Of a DNA stretch of 64,000 nt, positions 50,882 through 59,247 are shown one piece after another. The notes beneath the pieces are model-generated. The model had not been told where the DNA came from and did no database searches. It saw nothing but the letters and a program-made list of their open reading frames with translations. Within the stretch, counting starts at the first letter, position 1; each line of letters starts with the position of its first letter. Origin of the DNA: Streptomonospora nanhaiensis. GTDB taxonomy: Bacteria > Actinomycetota > Actinomycetes > Streptosporangiales > Streptosporangiaceae. The stretch is taken from positions 2,604,001 to 2,668,000 of the forward strand of contig NZ_CP113264.1 of NCBI RefSeq assembly GCF_026642255.1, in the 5' to 3' direction. Position numbers and translations under genes: made by a program.

Positions 50882-52048
50882 ATGGACACAACCACACGAC
50901 CGCCCGCGCCCCCGCGCATACCGCTCCTGGACGTGCTGCGCGGGTTCGCCATCCTGGGCACACTCGCCATGAACATCTGGCTCTTCGGCTATCCCGAATC
51001 AGGCGGCTACGGCCCCGTTGCCGAAGGGCTGCGGAGCATGTTCATCGACGGCAAGTTCTTCGCGATGCTCACCCTGCTGTTCGGCGTTGGCCTGGCCATC
51101 CAGTACCGGGCCGCGGCCGAACGTGGTCACTCCCGGCCAAGCAAGCAGATCTGGCGCGCCCTCCTCCTGCTGGTCGAGGGGGCTCTGCACGTCGTCCTCC
51201 TGTTCTCCTGGGACGTGCTCATGGGCTACGCGATCACGGCGCTGCTGGTGGTCTACGTCCTCGGCCTCTCCGAGCGGACGCGCTCGGCCGTCATGTGGAC
51301 CGCTTTGGGCCTCCACCTCACCTTCATAGGTTCGGTGACGGCGCTCACCACCCTGTTCTTCCCCGTCGTTCACAGGCAGAGCCCCCCGATGCAGACCGAG
51401 GAGGGCCAGCTGTACCTGGAAGGAAGCTACACCGACCAGGTCCTGTACCGGGCGACGGACTTTCTGGACTCCCGGGTGACGGTGCTCCATACCTTTCCCC
51501 TGATGGTGTTCCTCTTCCTGTTCGGTGTGCGCCTGTACCGGGCCGGAGCGTTCGGAGACGACCGGGTCGGTCGGGCCCTGCGGTCCCGGATGACGGTCTG
51601 GGGCCTGGGGCTGGGTCTGCCGCTCAACGCGCTGCCCCCCGTCTGGCCCGACGACTCCCTGTTCCTAATCGGAAACCGCGTCTTCTCCGTGGTGCTGATG
51701 CTGGGGTACGTGGGACTCGTGGGACTGCTGATGGACCGGGTACGGCGAACCGGGCTGGTCACGGTCTCCCTGACCGCCGTGGGCAGGACGGCGCTCAGCT
51801 GCTACATCCTCCAGAACCTCCTGGCCTCGGTGCTCTTCTACGACTGGGGCCTCGGCCTGGCCGCTCACGCGCACCACGCGGGCTGGATGGTGGCCGCCTG
51901 GGCGGTGATCAGCCTGGTGCTGGTGGCAGGTTCGCGCTGGTGGCTGTCCCGTTTTGCGCGGGGGCCGATGGAGTTGTTGCAGACCTGGATCCTGGCCCGG
52001 GTCCCCGAGGGCAGACCCTCCTCCAGCCCGCCTCCCGTCAGGAAGTGA
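50882..52048 (+). CDS. DUF418 domain membrane protein
   Basis: A 388-residue integral membrane protein with about eight hydrophobic segments. It begins IPLLDVLRGFAILGTLAMNI, the DUF418/acyltransferase-3-like entry with conserved D..RG, continues with FIDGKFFAMLTLLFGVGLAI, and ends with the DUF418 C-terminal region (LTAVGRTALSCYILQNLLAS, WLSRFARGPME). DUF418 proteins are poorly characterised envelope proteins. ATG 50882 gives the natural N-terminus; a start at 50846 would add 12 residues. It is divergent from the two-component genes and probably controlled by them. Confidence 0.87.
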   Translation: MDTTTRPPAPPRIPLLDVLRGFAILGTLAMNIWLFGYPESGGYGPVAEGLRSMFIDGKFFAMLTLLFGVGLAIQYRAAAERGHSRPSKQIWRALLLLVEGALHVVLLFSWDVLMGYAITALLVVYVLGLSERTRSAVMWTALGLHLTFIGSVTALTTLFFPVVHRQSPPMQTEEGQLYLEGSYTDQVLYRATDFLDSRVTVLHTFPLMVFLFLFGVRLYRAGAFGDDRVGRALRSRMTVWGLGLGLPLNALPPVWPDDSLFLIGNRVFSVVLMLGYVGLVGLLMDRVRRTGLVTVSLTAVGRTALSCYILQNLLASVLFYDWGLGLAAHAHHAGWMVAAWAVISLVLVAGSRWWLSRFARGPMELLQTWILARVPEGRPSSSPPPVRK

Positions 52049-52052
52049 GACG

Positions 52053-52089
52053 AAAAAAGCGGTGCCCGCCGGGGGATGGCGGGCACCGC
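52053..52089 (-). terminator. Intrinsic terminator with U tract (reverse strand)
   Basis: GCGGTGCCCGCC (52059-52070) and GGCGGGCACCGC (52078-52089) pair perfectly over 12 bp. The A6 run at 52053-52058 becomes the U tract for reverse-strand transcripts, so it ends the amidase gene; it may also stop the DUF418 transcript. Confidence 0.8.
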
Positions 52090-52141
52090 GATCGGGAGGT
52101 GCCAAGAGAGACACTGAACGGGGAAGCGTCCTCTACGGTTC

Positions 52142-52671
52142 CTAACGGGTGAAGTCGTCCTCCCCTCTGGCGGGACCGTGGTAGAACTCGCGCTCCGGCT
52201 CGTTCTCGGGCACGGACGGGCAGGTGGGACCGTCCTCGTCCGACGCGTGTTCGGCAGCGAGTGGAATGCCGTAGACCCGCATCGTCCGAGTGACCCAGCC
52301 GCGCAGCTCGGGGAGCTGCGCGTACAACACGTCACCGGGGCAGGCGGTGGCGTTGAAGCCCCGGTGGCCCCGGATCGCGCTGTTCGGGTTGAGCCCGTAG
52401 GCACCGCACAGCCACGTCAGGGTCTGCACCAGTGAGTTGGGCAGGGCCTGGGACGGGCCCACGGTCATGTAGAGGCCCTCGTTCTCGATACCGATACTGC
52501 TGCTGTTGTAGTTGGCCACGTGGGTGCCCACGACGTGCTGTCCCGCCGCGATGGCTTCCGGGGTGCGATCGCGACCCTCCATGACGTAGCCGCCGCGACT
52601 GATGGTCAGCTGCTGGCCGGCGTCGATCCAGCCGTTGCTGTCCATGTGGTAGTTCTGAATCGATTTGGACA
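52142..52671 (-). pseudogene. N-acetylmuramoyl-L-alanine amidase (PGRP), 5' truncated by IS3
   Basis: Encodes most of a PGRP/amidase_2 domain: IQNYHMDSNGWIDAG, YVMEGRD, GTHVANYNSSSIGIENEG, LCGAYGLNPNSAIRGHRGFN and TACPGDVLYAQLPELR with the late zinc ligands H and C. The first zinc-ligand region (normally HHT) and any signal peptide are missing: at about 52671 the sequence changes to IS3 coding sequence on the opposite strand. An open frame continues to 52780 through the IS, but those residues are antisense. The enzyme should be dead. Confidence 0.8.
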
Positions 52672-52674
52672 GGT

Positions 52675-52789
52675 TCAGCGCGTGGCCGAGCTCGAGCGCG
52701 AGAACCGCGAGCTCAAGCGGGCCAACGCGATCCTCAAATCCGCGTCGGCTTTCTTCGCGGCGGAGCTCGAGGGCCCACACACCAGGTAG
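52675..52789 (+). pseudogene. IS3 orfA remnant
   Basis: Only the C-terminal leucine-zipper part of OrfA remains: RVAELERENRELKRANAILK followed by SASAFFAAELEGPHTR. The helix-turn-helix is gone. The stop TAG (52787-52789) shares a base with the GTG of orfB, which is in the -1 frame, the classical arrangement for IS3 frameshift fusion. Confidence 0.75.
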
Positions 52790-53664
52790 TGGCCTACATC
52801 GACCTGTACCGCCAGGAGTTCGGGGTCGAGCCGATCTGCCACGTGCTGCAGGTCGCCCCGTCCACCTACTACGCGGCCAAATCGCGGGCGCCGTCGCTGC
52901 GTTCGCGCACCGATGAGGCCACCACCGCGAGGATTCGGCAGGTGAACGCCGACAACTACGGCGTCTACGGGGTCCGCAAGGTCCACGCCGAGCTGAACCG
53001 GCAGGGCCACCGGGTGGCCCGCCACGCCGTCCACCGGCTTATGCGCCGGGCCGGTTTGCGGGGCATCACCCGGGCCAAGAGCCCGCGCACCACCACCCCG
53101 GCCCCGGGCCTGGACATGCGCCCGGACCTGGTGGAACGCTCCTTCGCCGCGGATGCTCCCAACCGGTTGTGGGTCGCCGACACCACCTACATCCGCACCT
53201 TTGCCGGGTGGGTCTACGCGGCGTTCGTGATCGATGTGTTCTCCCGCCGCGTGCTGGGCCGGCAGGTGTCACGGTCGTTGCGCACCGACCTGGCCCTGGA
53301 GGCGTTGGAGATGGCGGTGTGGAACCGGGCCCACGTCGGGCGGCGCATCGACGGCCTGGTCCACCACTCCGACCGGGGCGTGCAGTACCTCGCGGTGCGC
53401 TCCACCCAGCGCCTGGCCGAGGCGGGGGCGGTGGCCTCGGTCGGCACCACCGGCGATCCCTACGACAATGCCGTCATCGAGTCGTTCTGGTCGCGTATGC
53501 AGGTTGAACTGCTGGATCGGCGCAGGTGGCGGACCCGGCTGGAGTTGGCCAACGCGATCTTTGAGTACCTGGAGATCTTCCACAACCGCCAGCGCCGGCA
53601 CTCAGCGATTGGCTGGCTGACACCCATAGAGTTCGAGAAGAGACTACCGAGCACCGTGGCCTGA
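52789..53664 (+). CDS. IS3 family transposase OrfB (DDE, rve domain)
   Basis: 291 residues. The N-terminal HTH_21-like region (YGVYGVRKVHAELNRQGHRV, RLMRRAGLRGI) is followed by the integrase core with catalytic residues in WVADTTYIRT (D), LVHHSDRGVQYL (D) and DNAVIESFWSRMQVE (E), ending with EIFHNRQRRHSAIGWLTPIE. The domain is intact. Expression normally needs a -1 frameshift from orfA, which is truncated here, so production is doubtful. Confidence 0.92.
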   Translation: MAYIDLYRQEFGVEPICHVLQVAPSTYYAAKSRAPSLRSRTDEATTARIRQVNADNYGVYGVRKVHAELNRQGHRVARHAVHRLMRRAGLRGITRAKSPRTTTPAPGLDMRPDLVERSFAADAPNRLWVADTTYIRTFAGWVYAAFVIDVFSRRVLGRQVSRSLRTDLALEALEMAVWNRAHVGRRIDGLVHHSDRGVQYLAVRSTQRLAEAGAVASVGTTGDPYDNAVIESFWSRMQVELLDRRRWRTRLELANAIFEYLEIFHNRQRRHSAIGWLTPIEFEKRLPSTVA

Positions 53665-53798
53665 GAATCCGAGAACACGGCTCCACCGAAGCCGGTACAT
53701 GCCAGAGCCTCCAATAAACCCGGCACGAGACAGGGAGCGGCTCACCTGTGTCGCGGGTCTTCGCGAGGACGCTCCATGCGCCAGGTCATGTCCCGCCT

Positions 53799-54476
53799 GT
53801 GCACGGCCGCGGTGCGGGCCGGCGCGGACACGCTCCAGGGCGTGGCGCCGACTTCCGCGAGGGCCCGGGCCGTTCCGGGACCGGGGCTCAGGGCAGGTGG
53901 CGGCGCGAGCCCAGGGAGGCGGCGTCGGCCGCGGCGCGCCCCTCGACCCAGCCGTCCTCGCTGTAGGGGCCCCGCACCCGCGAGTAGGTCAGCTCGCCGA
54001 ACGCCTCCGCGACGGCCGCCTCCACCTCGCGCTCGCGCGCCGCGAAGACCGGTACGAGGTCCGTGCCGGTCTCGGCCTGGGCCGCCCTCTCGGCGGCGCG
54101 CGCCGTCTCGACCAGCCGCTCTCCCACCCGCACCGAGAACGCCGACATGAACGAGGCGCGGAACGCCTTGCCCGCCGCGCGCCCCGACCGGTCCCGTACC
54201 GAGCCGCTGGCCCGCATCGCCGTCTCGGCCTGGACCAGCAGGGAGGTGAACATCAGGTCCACGGCCTCCACGTCCCCGGGGAAACCCATGACGGTGCACA
54301 GCCCCAGCTCCTGGTGCCACACGGCGCGGCAGTGGTTGGCCTCGGCCACCTCGTGCAGCAGCACCGCCTTGTGCTCGTCGTAGGGGGCGTCCACCGGCAG
54401 GCGGCGCCCGGAGGCGGCCTCCGACTCCCCGGGGCCCTCGGCCAGCAGGGCCCGGTCGATGCTGTGCCGCGCCATC
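53799..54476 (-). repeat. Duplicated segment, copy 2 (full length)
   Basis: Counterpart of 48033-48557, with the 153 bases missing there retained here. It includes the 3' 590 bases of the DUF2786 gene and about 90 bases beyond its stop. Confidence 0.85.
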
Positions 54477-55189
54477 ATCTCCTGGGCGCGGGCGCTCAGC
54501 GCCTCCGCCTCCTGCGGGAACTCCGTCGACTCGGCCTTGGCCAGCAGGGCCCGCACCCGGGCGAGCTTGCCCGCGTCCACCCGCTCGGGCCGTCGCGCCG
54601 CGCCCGGGCGGCCCGGCCGGTACGCCCCCGGCGGCGGGCACAGCCGCCGCAGGGGAGGGAGCACCCGCAGGGCCGCCAGCACCCGCAGTACGGCGTCCAC
54701 GGCCTCGAACCGCAGCAGCCCGTGCTCCGCGCCGACGTGGGCCGGGTACCCCTCGCCGCGGCCCCACGACGCCTTCACGCCGAACCCGCGCACCTGCTCG
54801 GCCCAGCGCGGGTCCACCGTCGCCGGGGAGTGGCGCTCCATGTCGGCCGTCACGGCGTCGGCGCACACCGCCGCGGCCACGGCTCCGAGCACGCGGTCGA
54901 CCTGGCGGACCGTCTCGGCGGGCTGCCAGCCGCGGGTCCACGCGGAGGCCGCGGCGTCCAGGAGGGCCGCCAGGAGGGCGCGCCCCGCCGCGTCCGCCCA
55001 CTCGCGGTCCTCGGTGTCGGCGAGCCGGGCCGCGGCGAGGTCGACGCCCCCGCCCTCCCCGCCGGACACGAGCGCGTCCACCGCCCCGGACACCACCTCC
55101 GCGGGGGAGGCCCCGGCCTCCGGCCCGGCCCAGGCGGCCGTCGGCGCCCCGGCGGCGCGACGCTGTCGGCCACGACCCTTCTTGCCCAC
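53888..55189 (-). CDS. DUF2786 domain-containing protein
   Basis: A 433-residue protein from GTG 55189 (GGAGAA upstream); the longer frame to 55630 is intergenic. After a basic start (GKKGRGRQRRAAG) come about 150 Ala-rich helical residues. The DUF2786 motif is KLARVRALLAKAESTEFPQEAEALSARAQEMMARHSID. The C-terminal region (APYDEHKAVLLHEVAEANHC, ELGLCTVMGFPGDVEAVDLM) resembles the zinc-less metallopeptidase-like part of phage DUF2786 proteins. Function is unknown. Its 3' end exists in two further places in the window (48122-48557 and 32003-32090). Confidence 0.8.
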   Translation of the reverse strand: MGKKGRGRQRRAAGAPTAAWAGPEAGASPAEVVSGAVDALVSGGEGGGVDLAAARLADTEDREWADAAGRALLAALLDAAASAWTRGWQPAETVRQVDRVLGAVAAAVCADAVTADMERHSPATVDPRWAEQVRGFGVKASWGRGEGYPAHVGAEHGLLRFEAVDAVLRVLAALRVLPPLRRLCPPPGAYRPGRPGAARRPERVDAGKLARVRALLAKAESTEFPQEAEALSARAQEMMARHSIDRALLAEGPGESEAASGRRLPVDAPYDEHKAVLLHEVAEANHCRAVWHQELGLCTVMGFPGDVEAVDLMFTSLLVQAETAMRASGSVRDRSGRAAGKAFRASFMSAFSVRVGERLVETARAAERAAQAETGTDLVPVFAAREREVEAAVAEAFGELTYSRVRGPYSEDGWVEGRAAADAASLGSRRHLP

Positions 55190-55628
55190 GGTGCTTCTCC
55201 CCGGTCGTGTCGTCGTTCGGCGGTGGAGCCGACGGACAATCCTACCGATCCCCGTCGGCCGGATTCGCGGTGAGAGAACCGAAACCTCCGGGAAAAGGGC
55301 CGGTCGCGCGCCTGGGAGCGCTTTTCGCCCCCTGCGCGTCCCGCCGCCCGTATTCCCCCGCGGGGAGGGACCGGGCGGCGCCGTCGGGAGCCCTCCGCCG
55401 GCGAAGGGGCAGTTCGGCGGCCCCGTGCCGGATCGGGTGCGCCCGAAGGGGGATTCGGCTCCCGTGCGGCGACAACGCCGCCGTTGGGCGCGGTGTCGTG
55501 AAATCCCGCCTTGCCCCGCCGTGGAGCCCGTTGCCCCGGAAGGAAAGGCAGTGCTTTCCTCCCCGAAGCACAGCGGAAACACGGGGGGAATACCGTCGGC
55601 TCCCATCCGTACCCACCGAGGAGCCGCC
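55190..55628. other. Divergent promoter region of DUF2786 and P450 genes
   Basis: About 440 bases with no gene of its own. A short GGAAAG/CTTTCC hairpin lies near 55540-55560. GAGGAG precedes the P450 start. Nothing else stands out. Confidence 0.5.
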
Positions 55629-57146
55629 ATGCGCCAGGGAACCGGGGCCGACGACCGGGAGGGCCTCCCGCGGGGCGGGGCGGACGCCGCCGGCTGCCCC
55701 CGCGGCGCGGACCGGGCCCCGCGGCTCCACGGGGGCCCCGGGGACGACGTGCCCTGGGACCTGCTGCGTGCCCGTCACGGAGGGCTGGTCCCCGTCGAGG
55801 TCGGCCCCGGGGAGCGCGGCTGGCTCCTGCTCGGGTACAAGGAGAACCTCCAGGTCCTGCGCGACCGCGACCTCTTCTCCGCGGACCCGCGCCCGTGGAG
55901 CCCCGCAGGCACGGCCCCGGTCCGCAGCGGAGCCCTGGCCCGCGACGGCGAGGAGCACCAGCGGCTGAGGGTGCCCCTCGTGGAGGCCCTGGCACAGGTG
56001 GGCACGCCCCAGCTGGTGCCGGTGGTCGAGCGCGCGGCCGTGCACCTGCTCGGCCGGGTCGCCGCCGAGGGGAGCGCCGACCTCATCGGCCAGTACGCGG
56101 CCCCGCTCCCGGCGCTCGTCCTCAACGAGCTCTTCGGACTGCCGGACGCCTACGGACGCCTGCTGGCCGACCTCACGACGCGCCTGTGGAGCGGCGAGCC
56201 GGACCGCTCCGAACCCGCGGCCCGGGCCGTCCGCGCCTACTTCGCGGGCCTGGTCGCCCGCAAGCGGGCCGACCCCGGCGAGGACCTCGCCAGTCGGCTG
56301 CTGGCCCACCCCCACGGGCTCACCGACGAGGAGGCGGTCGCGTCCCTGTCCCTGCTGTGGGAGACCGGGCACGAGCCGACCACCCACCTCATCGGCAACG
56401 CCCTGCTCAGGCTGCTGGAGGACCCGGGGGTGTGGACCGCCTACCTGGGCGGCACCCTCACCCCCGAGGACTTCGTCGACTACGTCATGTGGACCGACCC
56501 GCCGATCCGGATGCTCGCCGGGCGCTACGCCACGGCGGACGCGGGCTTCGCGGGCGCCCGCCTCCGGCGGGGCGAGCCGATGCTGTTCGGCTTCGCCTCC
56601 GCCCACACCGACCCGTCCGTGTTCCACGGCGGGGACGACGCGATGGCGATGGCGGGCAACCGCTCCCACCTGCTGTGGGGCGCGGGGGCGCACCGCTGTC
56701 CCGCCACCGGGTTCACGCGCGAGCTGGTGCGCACCGCCATCGACATGGCCGTGGACCGGATGCGCGGCATGGTCCTGGCGGTCGAGCCGCACGGGCTGCG
56801 CCGCCGCGGTGGGCCGTCCGTCCACGGCCTGGTGGAGCTCCCGGTGTGGTTCACGGCCACCGGTGAACGCGCCGAGCCCGCCGAGGAGGAGCCGGAGGCG
56901 CCCGTGCGCAGGTGGATCCGCAAGAAGCGCAGGCCCGCCTCCCAGGGCGCCCGCTACCAGGCGCCGCTGGCCCGGGAGGAGAACCCGGACGAACGGGCCG
57001 CCCGGGTCCCGGCGGCGGCTCCCAGGCCCCGGCCGCGCCGTCCGCCCCAGGGGGCCGGAGCCCGGTACCAGGCCCCGTTCGCCGAGGAGGAGACCCGGCC
57101 GGACCCCCTGGAGGTGCTGCTGGCCGCCTGGCGCCCCGGGGGCTGA
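55629..57146 (+). CDS. Cytochrome P450, CYP157-like (no ExxR motif)
   Basis: 505 residues from ATG 55629 after GAGGAG. Heme ligand C357 lies in LLWGAGAHRCPATG. The I-helix reads LLWETGHEPTTHLIGN, close to the GHEPT form of CYP154/157 proteins. At the K-helix, where P450s have ExxR, it reads DYVMWTDPP (residues 284-292), as in the CYP157 family, whose members lack ExxR. A 90-residue tail after the P450 fold is basic and Pro-rich and contains GARYQAP twice. CYP157 genes usually sit in conservons with CYP154; no conservon partner is nearby. Substrate unknown; folding without ExxR or a non-catalytic role is possible. Confidence 0.85.
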   Translation: MRQGTGADDREGLPRGGADAAGCPRGADRAPRLHGGPGDDVPWDLLRARHGGLVPVEVGPGERGWLLLGYKENLQVLRDRDLFSADPRPWSPAGTAPVRSGALARDGEEHQRLRVPLVEALAQVGTPQLVPVVERAAVHLLGRVAAEGSADLIGQYAAPLPALVLNELFGLPDAYGRLLADLTTRLWSGEPDRSEPAARAVRAYFAGLVARKRADPGEDLASRLLAHPHGLTDEEAVASLSLLWETGHEPTTHLIGNALLRLLEDPGVWTAYLGGTLTPEDFVDYVMWTDPPIRMLAGRYATADAGFAGARLRRGEPMLFGFASAHTDPSVFHGGDDAMAMAGNRSHLLWGAGAHRCPATGFTRELVRTAIDMAVDRMRGMVLAVEPHGLRRRGGPSVHGLVELPVWFTATGERAEPAEEEPEAPVRRWIRKKRRPASQGARYQAPLAREENPDERAARVPAAAPRPRPRRPPQGAGARYQAPFAEEETRPDPLEVLLAAWRPGG

Positions 57147-57162
57147 CCTGCGCCTGACGCGG

Positions 57163-58386
57163 CTACCCGGGGTCCACCACGACCAGCTCCGGGTGGACGC
57201 GCTCCGGATCGTCCAGGAGGGGCTGGTCGCCCCCGCGCAGGTGGTGGTCGAAGAACGCCAGGCCGTAGGCGCGCACGAGGTCCAGGCCGTGTCCGACCGG
57301 GATGTCGCCGTACAGGTTGCGCCACTCCTCGGGCGGATACATGTCACGGAGCCCCAGCTGCTCGGTGACCAGCCCCTGGTCGATGCCGTTGGAGTGCCCG
57401 GAGCCGGTGACCCTGATCCACTGGCGCCACCCCGTCAGGCGCGGCCACATCTCCTCGTGGCCCTCCCAGGCGATGCCCCGGTCGTTCCCGAGCAGGGCCA
57501 GGGGCTTGTCCAGGTCCTCCTCCAGCGCCGTGGCGTAGTAGGGGCCGTCCAGGTTGATCCCGGCGTCGACCCTCTCCTCCAGGCGCAGGGTCTCGGCGGT
57601 GGCCGAGCCGCCCCAGGAGTGCCCCGCCATCCCGATCCGGGAGGCGTCGATCACGTGCGACCACCGCCAGGCCGGGTCGGGGCCGGTGAGCCGGTCCAGG
57701 AGGAAGGAGACGTCCCCGGCGCGGTTGACCGCGCCCCGGGCCCACTCCCCGCTGCCGCACCCGGCGCACCCGGTCACCAGCCCGTGGGGGTACTCGACGG
57801 GCGCGGACTCGTGGGCGTGGTCGACGGCGGCCACGACGAACCCGTGGCTGGCCAGCTCCTCGGCGAGGGAGGAGAACCAGATCCTGTTGTGCCCCGCGCC
57901 GGGGGACAGGACGACCAGGGGCAGGCCGTCCCCGGTGCGGGCGGGGGCGACGTCGAGACGGGAGTGGGTGCGCACCCGGTGCAGGGTGTCCGCGGGCAGG
58001 CCGGTCACCCCGCGCGCCTCGAGCGTCGCCGCCGACTCGGCCTCGGTCATGTAGGGCGCGCGCCGTCCCGCGTCCGACCGGGCCGGGTACCACAGGGTCG
58101 CCATCAGCTCGCGGGGACCGCCGACCCACATGTCCTCGCGGCCCTCGTCCACCAGGTGCAGGGTCGTGCGGCCGACCGGGCGTTCCCCGGTGGGGGCCGG
58201 GAGGGAGGCGCGCGGAACTTCCACCGGGGCGGGTGGGGCCGCCGGGCCCGCCAGCGCGCCCGCAGGCGAGGCCAGCACCAGGGCCGCGGCGAGCACGGCC
58301 CCGGTGCGGAGGCGGGAGGGGGCTTGCCGGCGCCGCGTGCGGGCGGCGCGGGGGAGGGGGTCGGCGTTGCGTCGTACGTGGGGCAT
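57163..58386 (-). CDS. Secreted alpha/beta hydrolase (PAF-acetylhydrolase/lipase-like)
   Basis: A 407-residue protein. A basic N-terminus and LRTGAVLAAALVLASPAGALA form a signal peptide. The fold shows LPLVVLSPGAGHNR (oxyanion region), nucleophile S257 in GMAGHSWGGSA, D280 in INLDGPYY and a late histidine in VTGSGHSNGID. Similar proteins hydrolyse short-chain lipids or polyesters; two cysteines in TGCAGCGSGEW may form a disulfide. It runs convergent to the P450, and its start faces the lut operon terminator. Confidence 0.85.
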   Translation of the reverse strand: MPHVRRNADPLPRAARTRRRQAPSRLRTGAVLAAALVLASPAGALAGPAAPPAPVEVPRASLPAPTGERPVGRTTLHLVDEGREDMWVGGPRELMATLWYPARSDAGRRAPYMTEAESAATLEARGVTGLPADTLHRVRTHSRLDVAPARTGDGLPLVVLSPGAGHNRIWFSSLAEELASHGFVVAAVDHAHESAPVEYPHGLVTGCAGCGSGEWARGAVNRAGDVSFLLDRLTGPDPAWRWSHVIDASRIGMAGHSWGGSATAETLRLEERVDAGINLDGPYYATALEEDLDKPLALLGNDRGIAWEGHEEMWPRLTGWRQWIRVTGSGHSNGIDQGLVTEQLGLRDMYPPEEWRNLYGDIPVGHGLDLVRAYGLAFFDHHLRGGDQPLLDDPERVHPELVVVDPG

Positions 58387-58485
58387 GCGCGTCCCGTCGT
58401 TCGGTGGGGTCGTGTCGCCTCCGACCCTAGGAAGCCCCGGTCCGCCGGACCATACGGCGGGCCGTCCCCTCTCCCGGGGGCCCGC

Positions 58486-58527
58486 ACGACCGGTGGGGGT
58501 GGGGCCGGCCCCACCCCCACCGGTCGT
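58486..58527. terminator. 42-bp perfect palindrome after lutC
   Basis: From 58486 to 58527 the sequence equals its own reverse complement, with 21-base arms (ACGACCGGTGGGGGTGGGGC plus one further C) and no loop. It starts six bases after the lutC stop on the reverse strand and precedes the hydrolase promoter. A strong terminator without a U tract is the likely role. Confidence 0.75.
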
Positions 58528-58533
58528 CCGGGG

Positions 58534-59247
58534 TCAGGGCGCGGCCTCGACCAGCAGCACCTCCAGGGTGCGCGGGCCGTGCACCCCCTCCACCCTGTTG
58601 AGCTCGATGTCGCTCGTGGCCGAGGGGCCGCTGATCCACGTGAGCGGCCGGGCCGGGTCCAGCAGCCGCACGGCCTGCGGGACGCCGTCCACCACCTGCT
58701 CGGCGCGCACCACGCACAGGTGGTAGTCGGGCACCAGGGTGATCGCGCGCCGCCCCTGGTCGGGACTCCCGTCCAGGACGATGGTGCCGGTCTCCGCGAT
58801 CGCCACGGAGCACCCCGTGACCACGCCGTCCACCCCGTTCAGGTCCCCCACGGACAGGGGCTCCTCCCGGGAGTCGGGCAGCCGCTCGGCCGCGGCCCCG
58901 TCGAACCACGCGTCCGGCACCCCCGGAGGGGCCACCACCCGCTGCGCTCCGCGCCGGTCCAGGGCCGCCGCCACCTCCGCCGCCACCCGGTCGGCGGGGA
59001 CCCGGCGCACCTGCGCCTTGTAGTCGCGCAACCGGTCCTCGAACACGTCCAGGGTCGGGCCCGCGGCGTGGCTGTCCGCGAAGCCGCGCCCCGGCGCCCG
59101 CACCGCGGGCTCGTCGGAGGGCACGTCGGCGAGCGCCGCCCTGACCCGGCCGAGGATCCGCTCCCTGCTGCTCGGAACGGGGCCCCGCGGCCCGCCTCCG
59201 GCGGCCCCTCCCCGTCCCGGGGTCCGTCCCGTCCGCGATGCGCTCAC
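58534..59247 (-). CDS. lutC: LutC, lactate utilization protein C
   Basis: A 237-residue LutC/YkgG-type (DUF162/LUD) protein, the third subunit of the LutABC iron-sulfur L-lactate oxidising complex that converts lactate to pyruvate. Motifs: VVTGCSVAIAETGTIVLDGS, ITLVPDYHLCVVRAEQVVDG, PLTWISGPSATSDIELNRVE, GPRTLEVLLVE, all typical of LUD proteins. The start GTG 59247 overlaps the lutB stop by four bases (GTGA), implying coupling. The frame upstream of it, inside lutB, is not coding. Confidence 0.92.
   Translation of the reverse strand: MSASRTGRTPGRGGAAGGGPRGPVPSSRERILGRVRAALADVPSDEPAVRAPGRGFADSHAAGPTLDVFEDRLRDYKAQVRRVPADRVAAEVAAALDRRGAQRVVAPPGVPDAWFDGAAAERLPDSREEPLSVGDLNGVDGVVTGCSVAIAETGTIVLDGSPDQGRRAITLVPDYHLCVVRAEQVVDGVPQAVRLLDPARPLTWISGPSATSDIELNRVEGVHGPRTLEVLLVEAAP

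Larger units (their letters stand above)
52672..53722 (+). mobile_element. IS3-family element, left end truncated
   Basis: Contains the last part of orfA and a complete orfB. The right side carries a terminal-looking stretch near CCTCCAATAAACCCGGCAC (about 53707-53725). The left inverted repeat and most of orfA are absent where the element meets the amidase gene, so it cannot transpose on its own. Confidence 0.7.
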
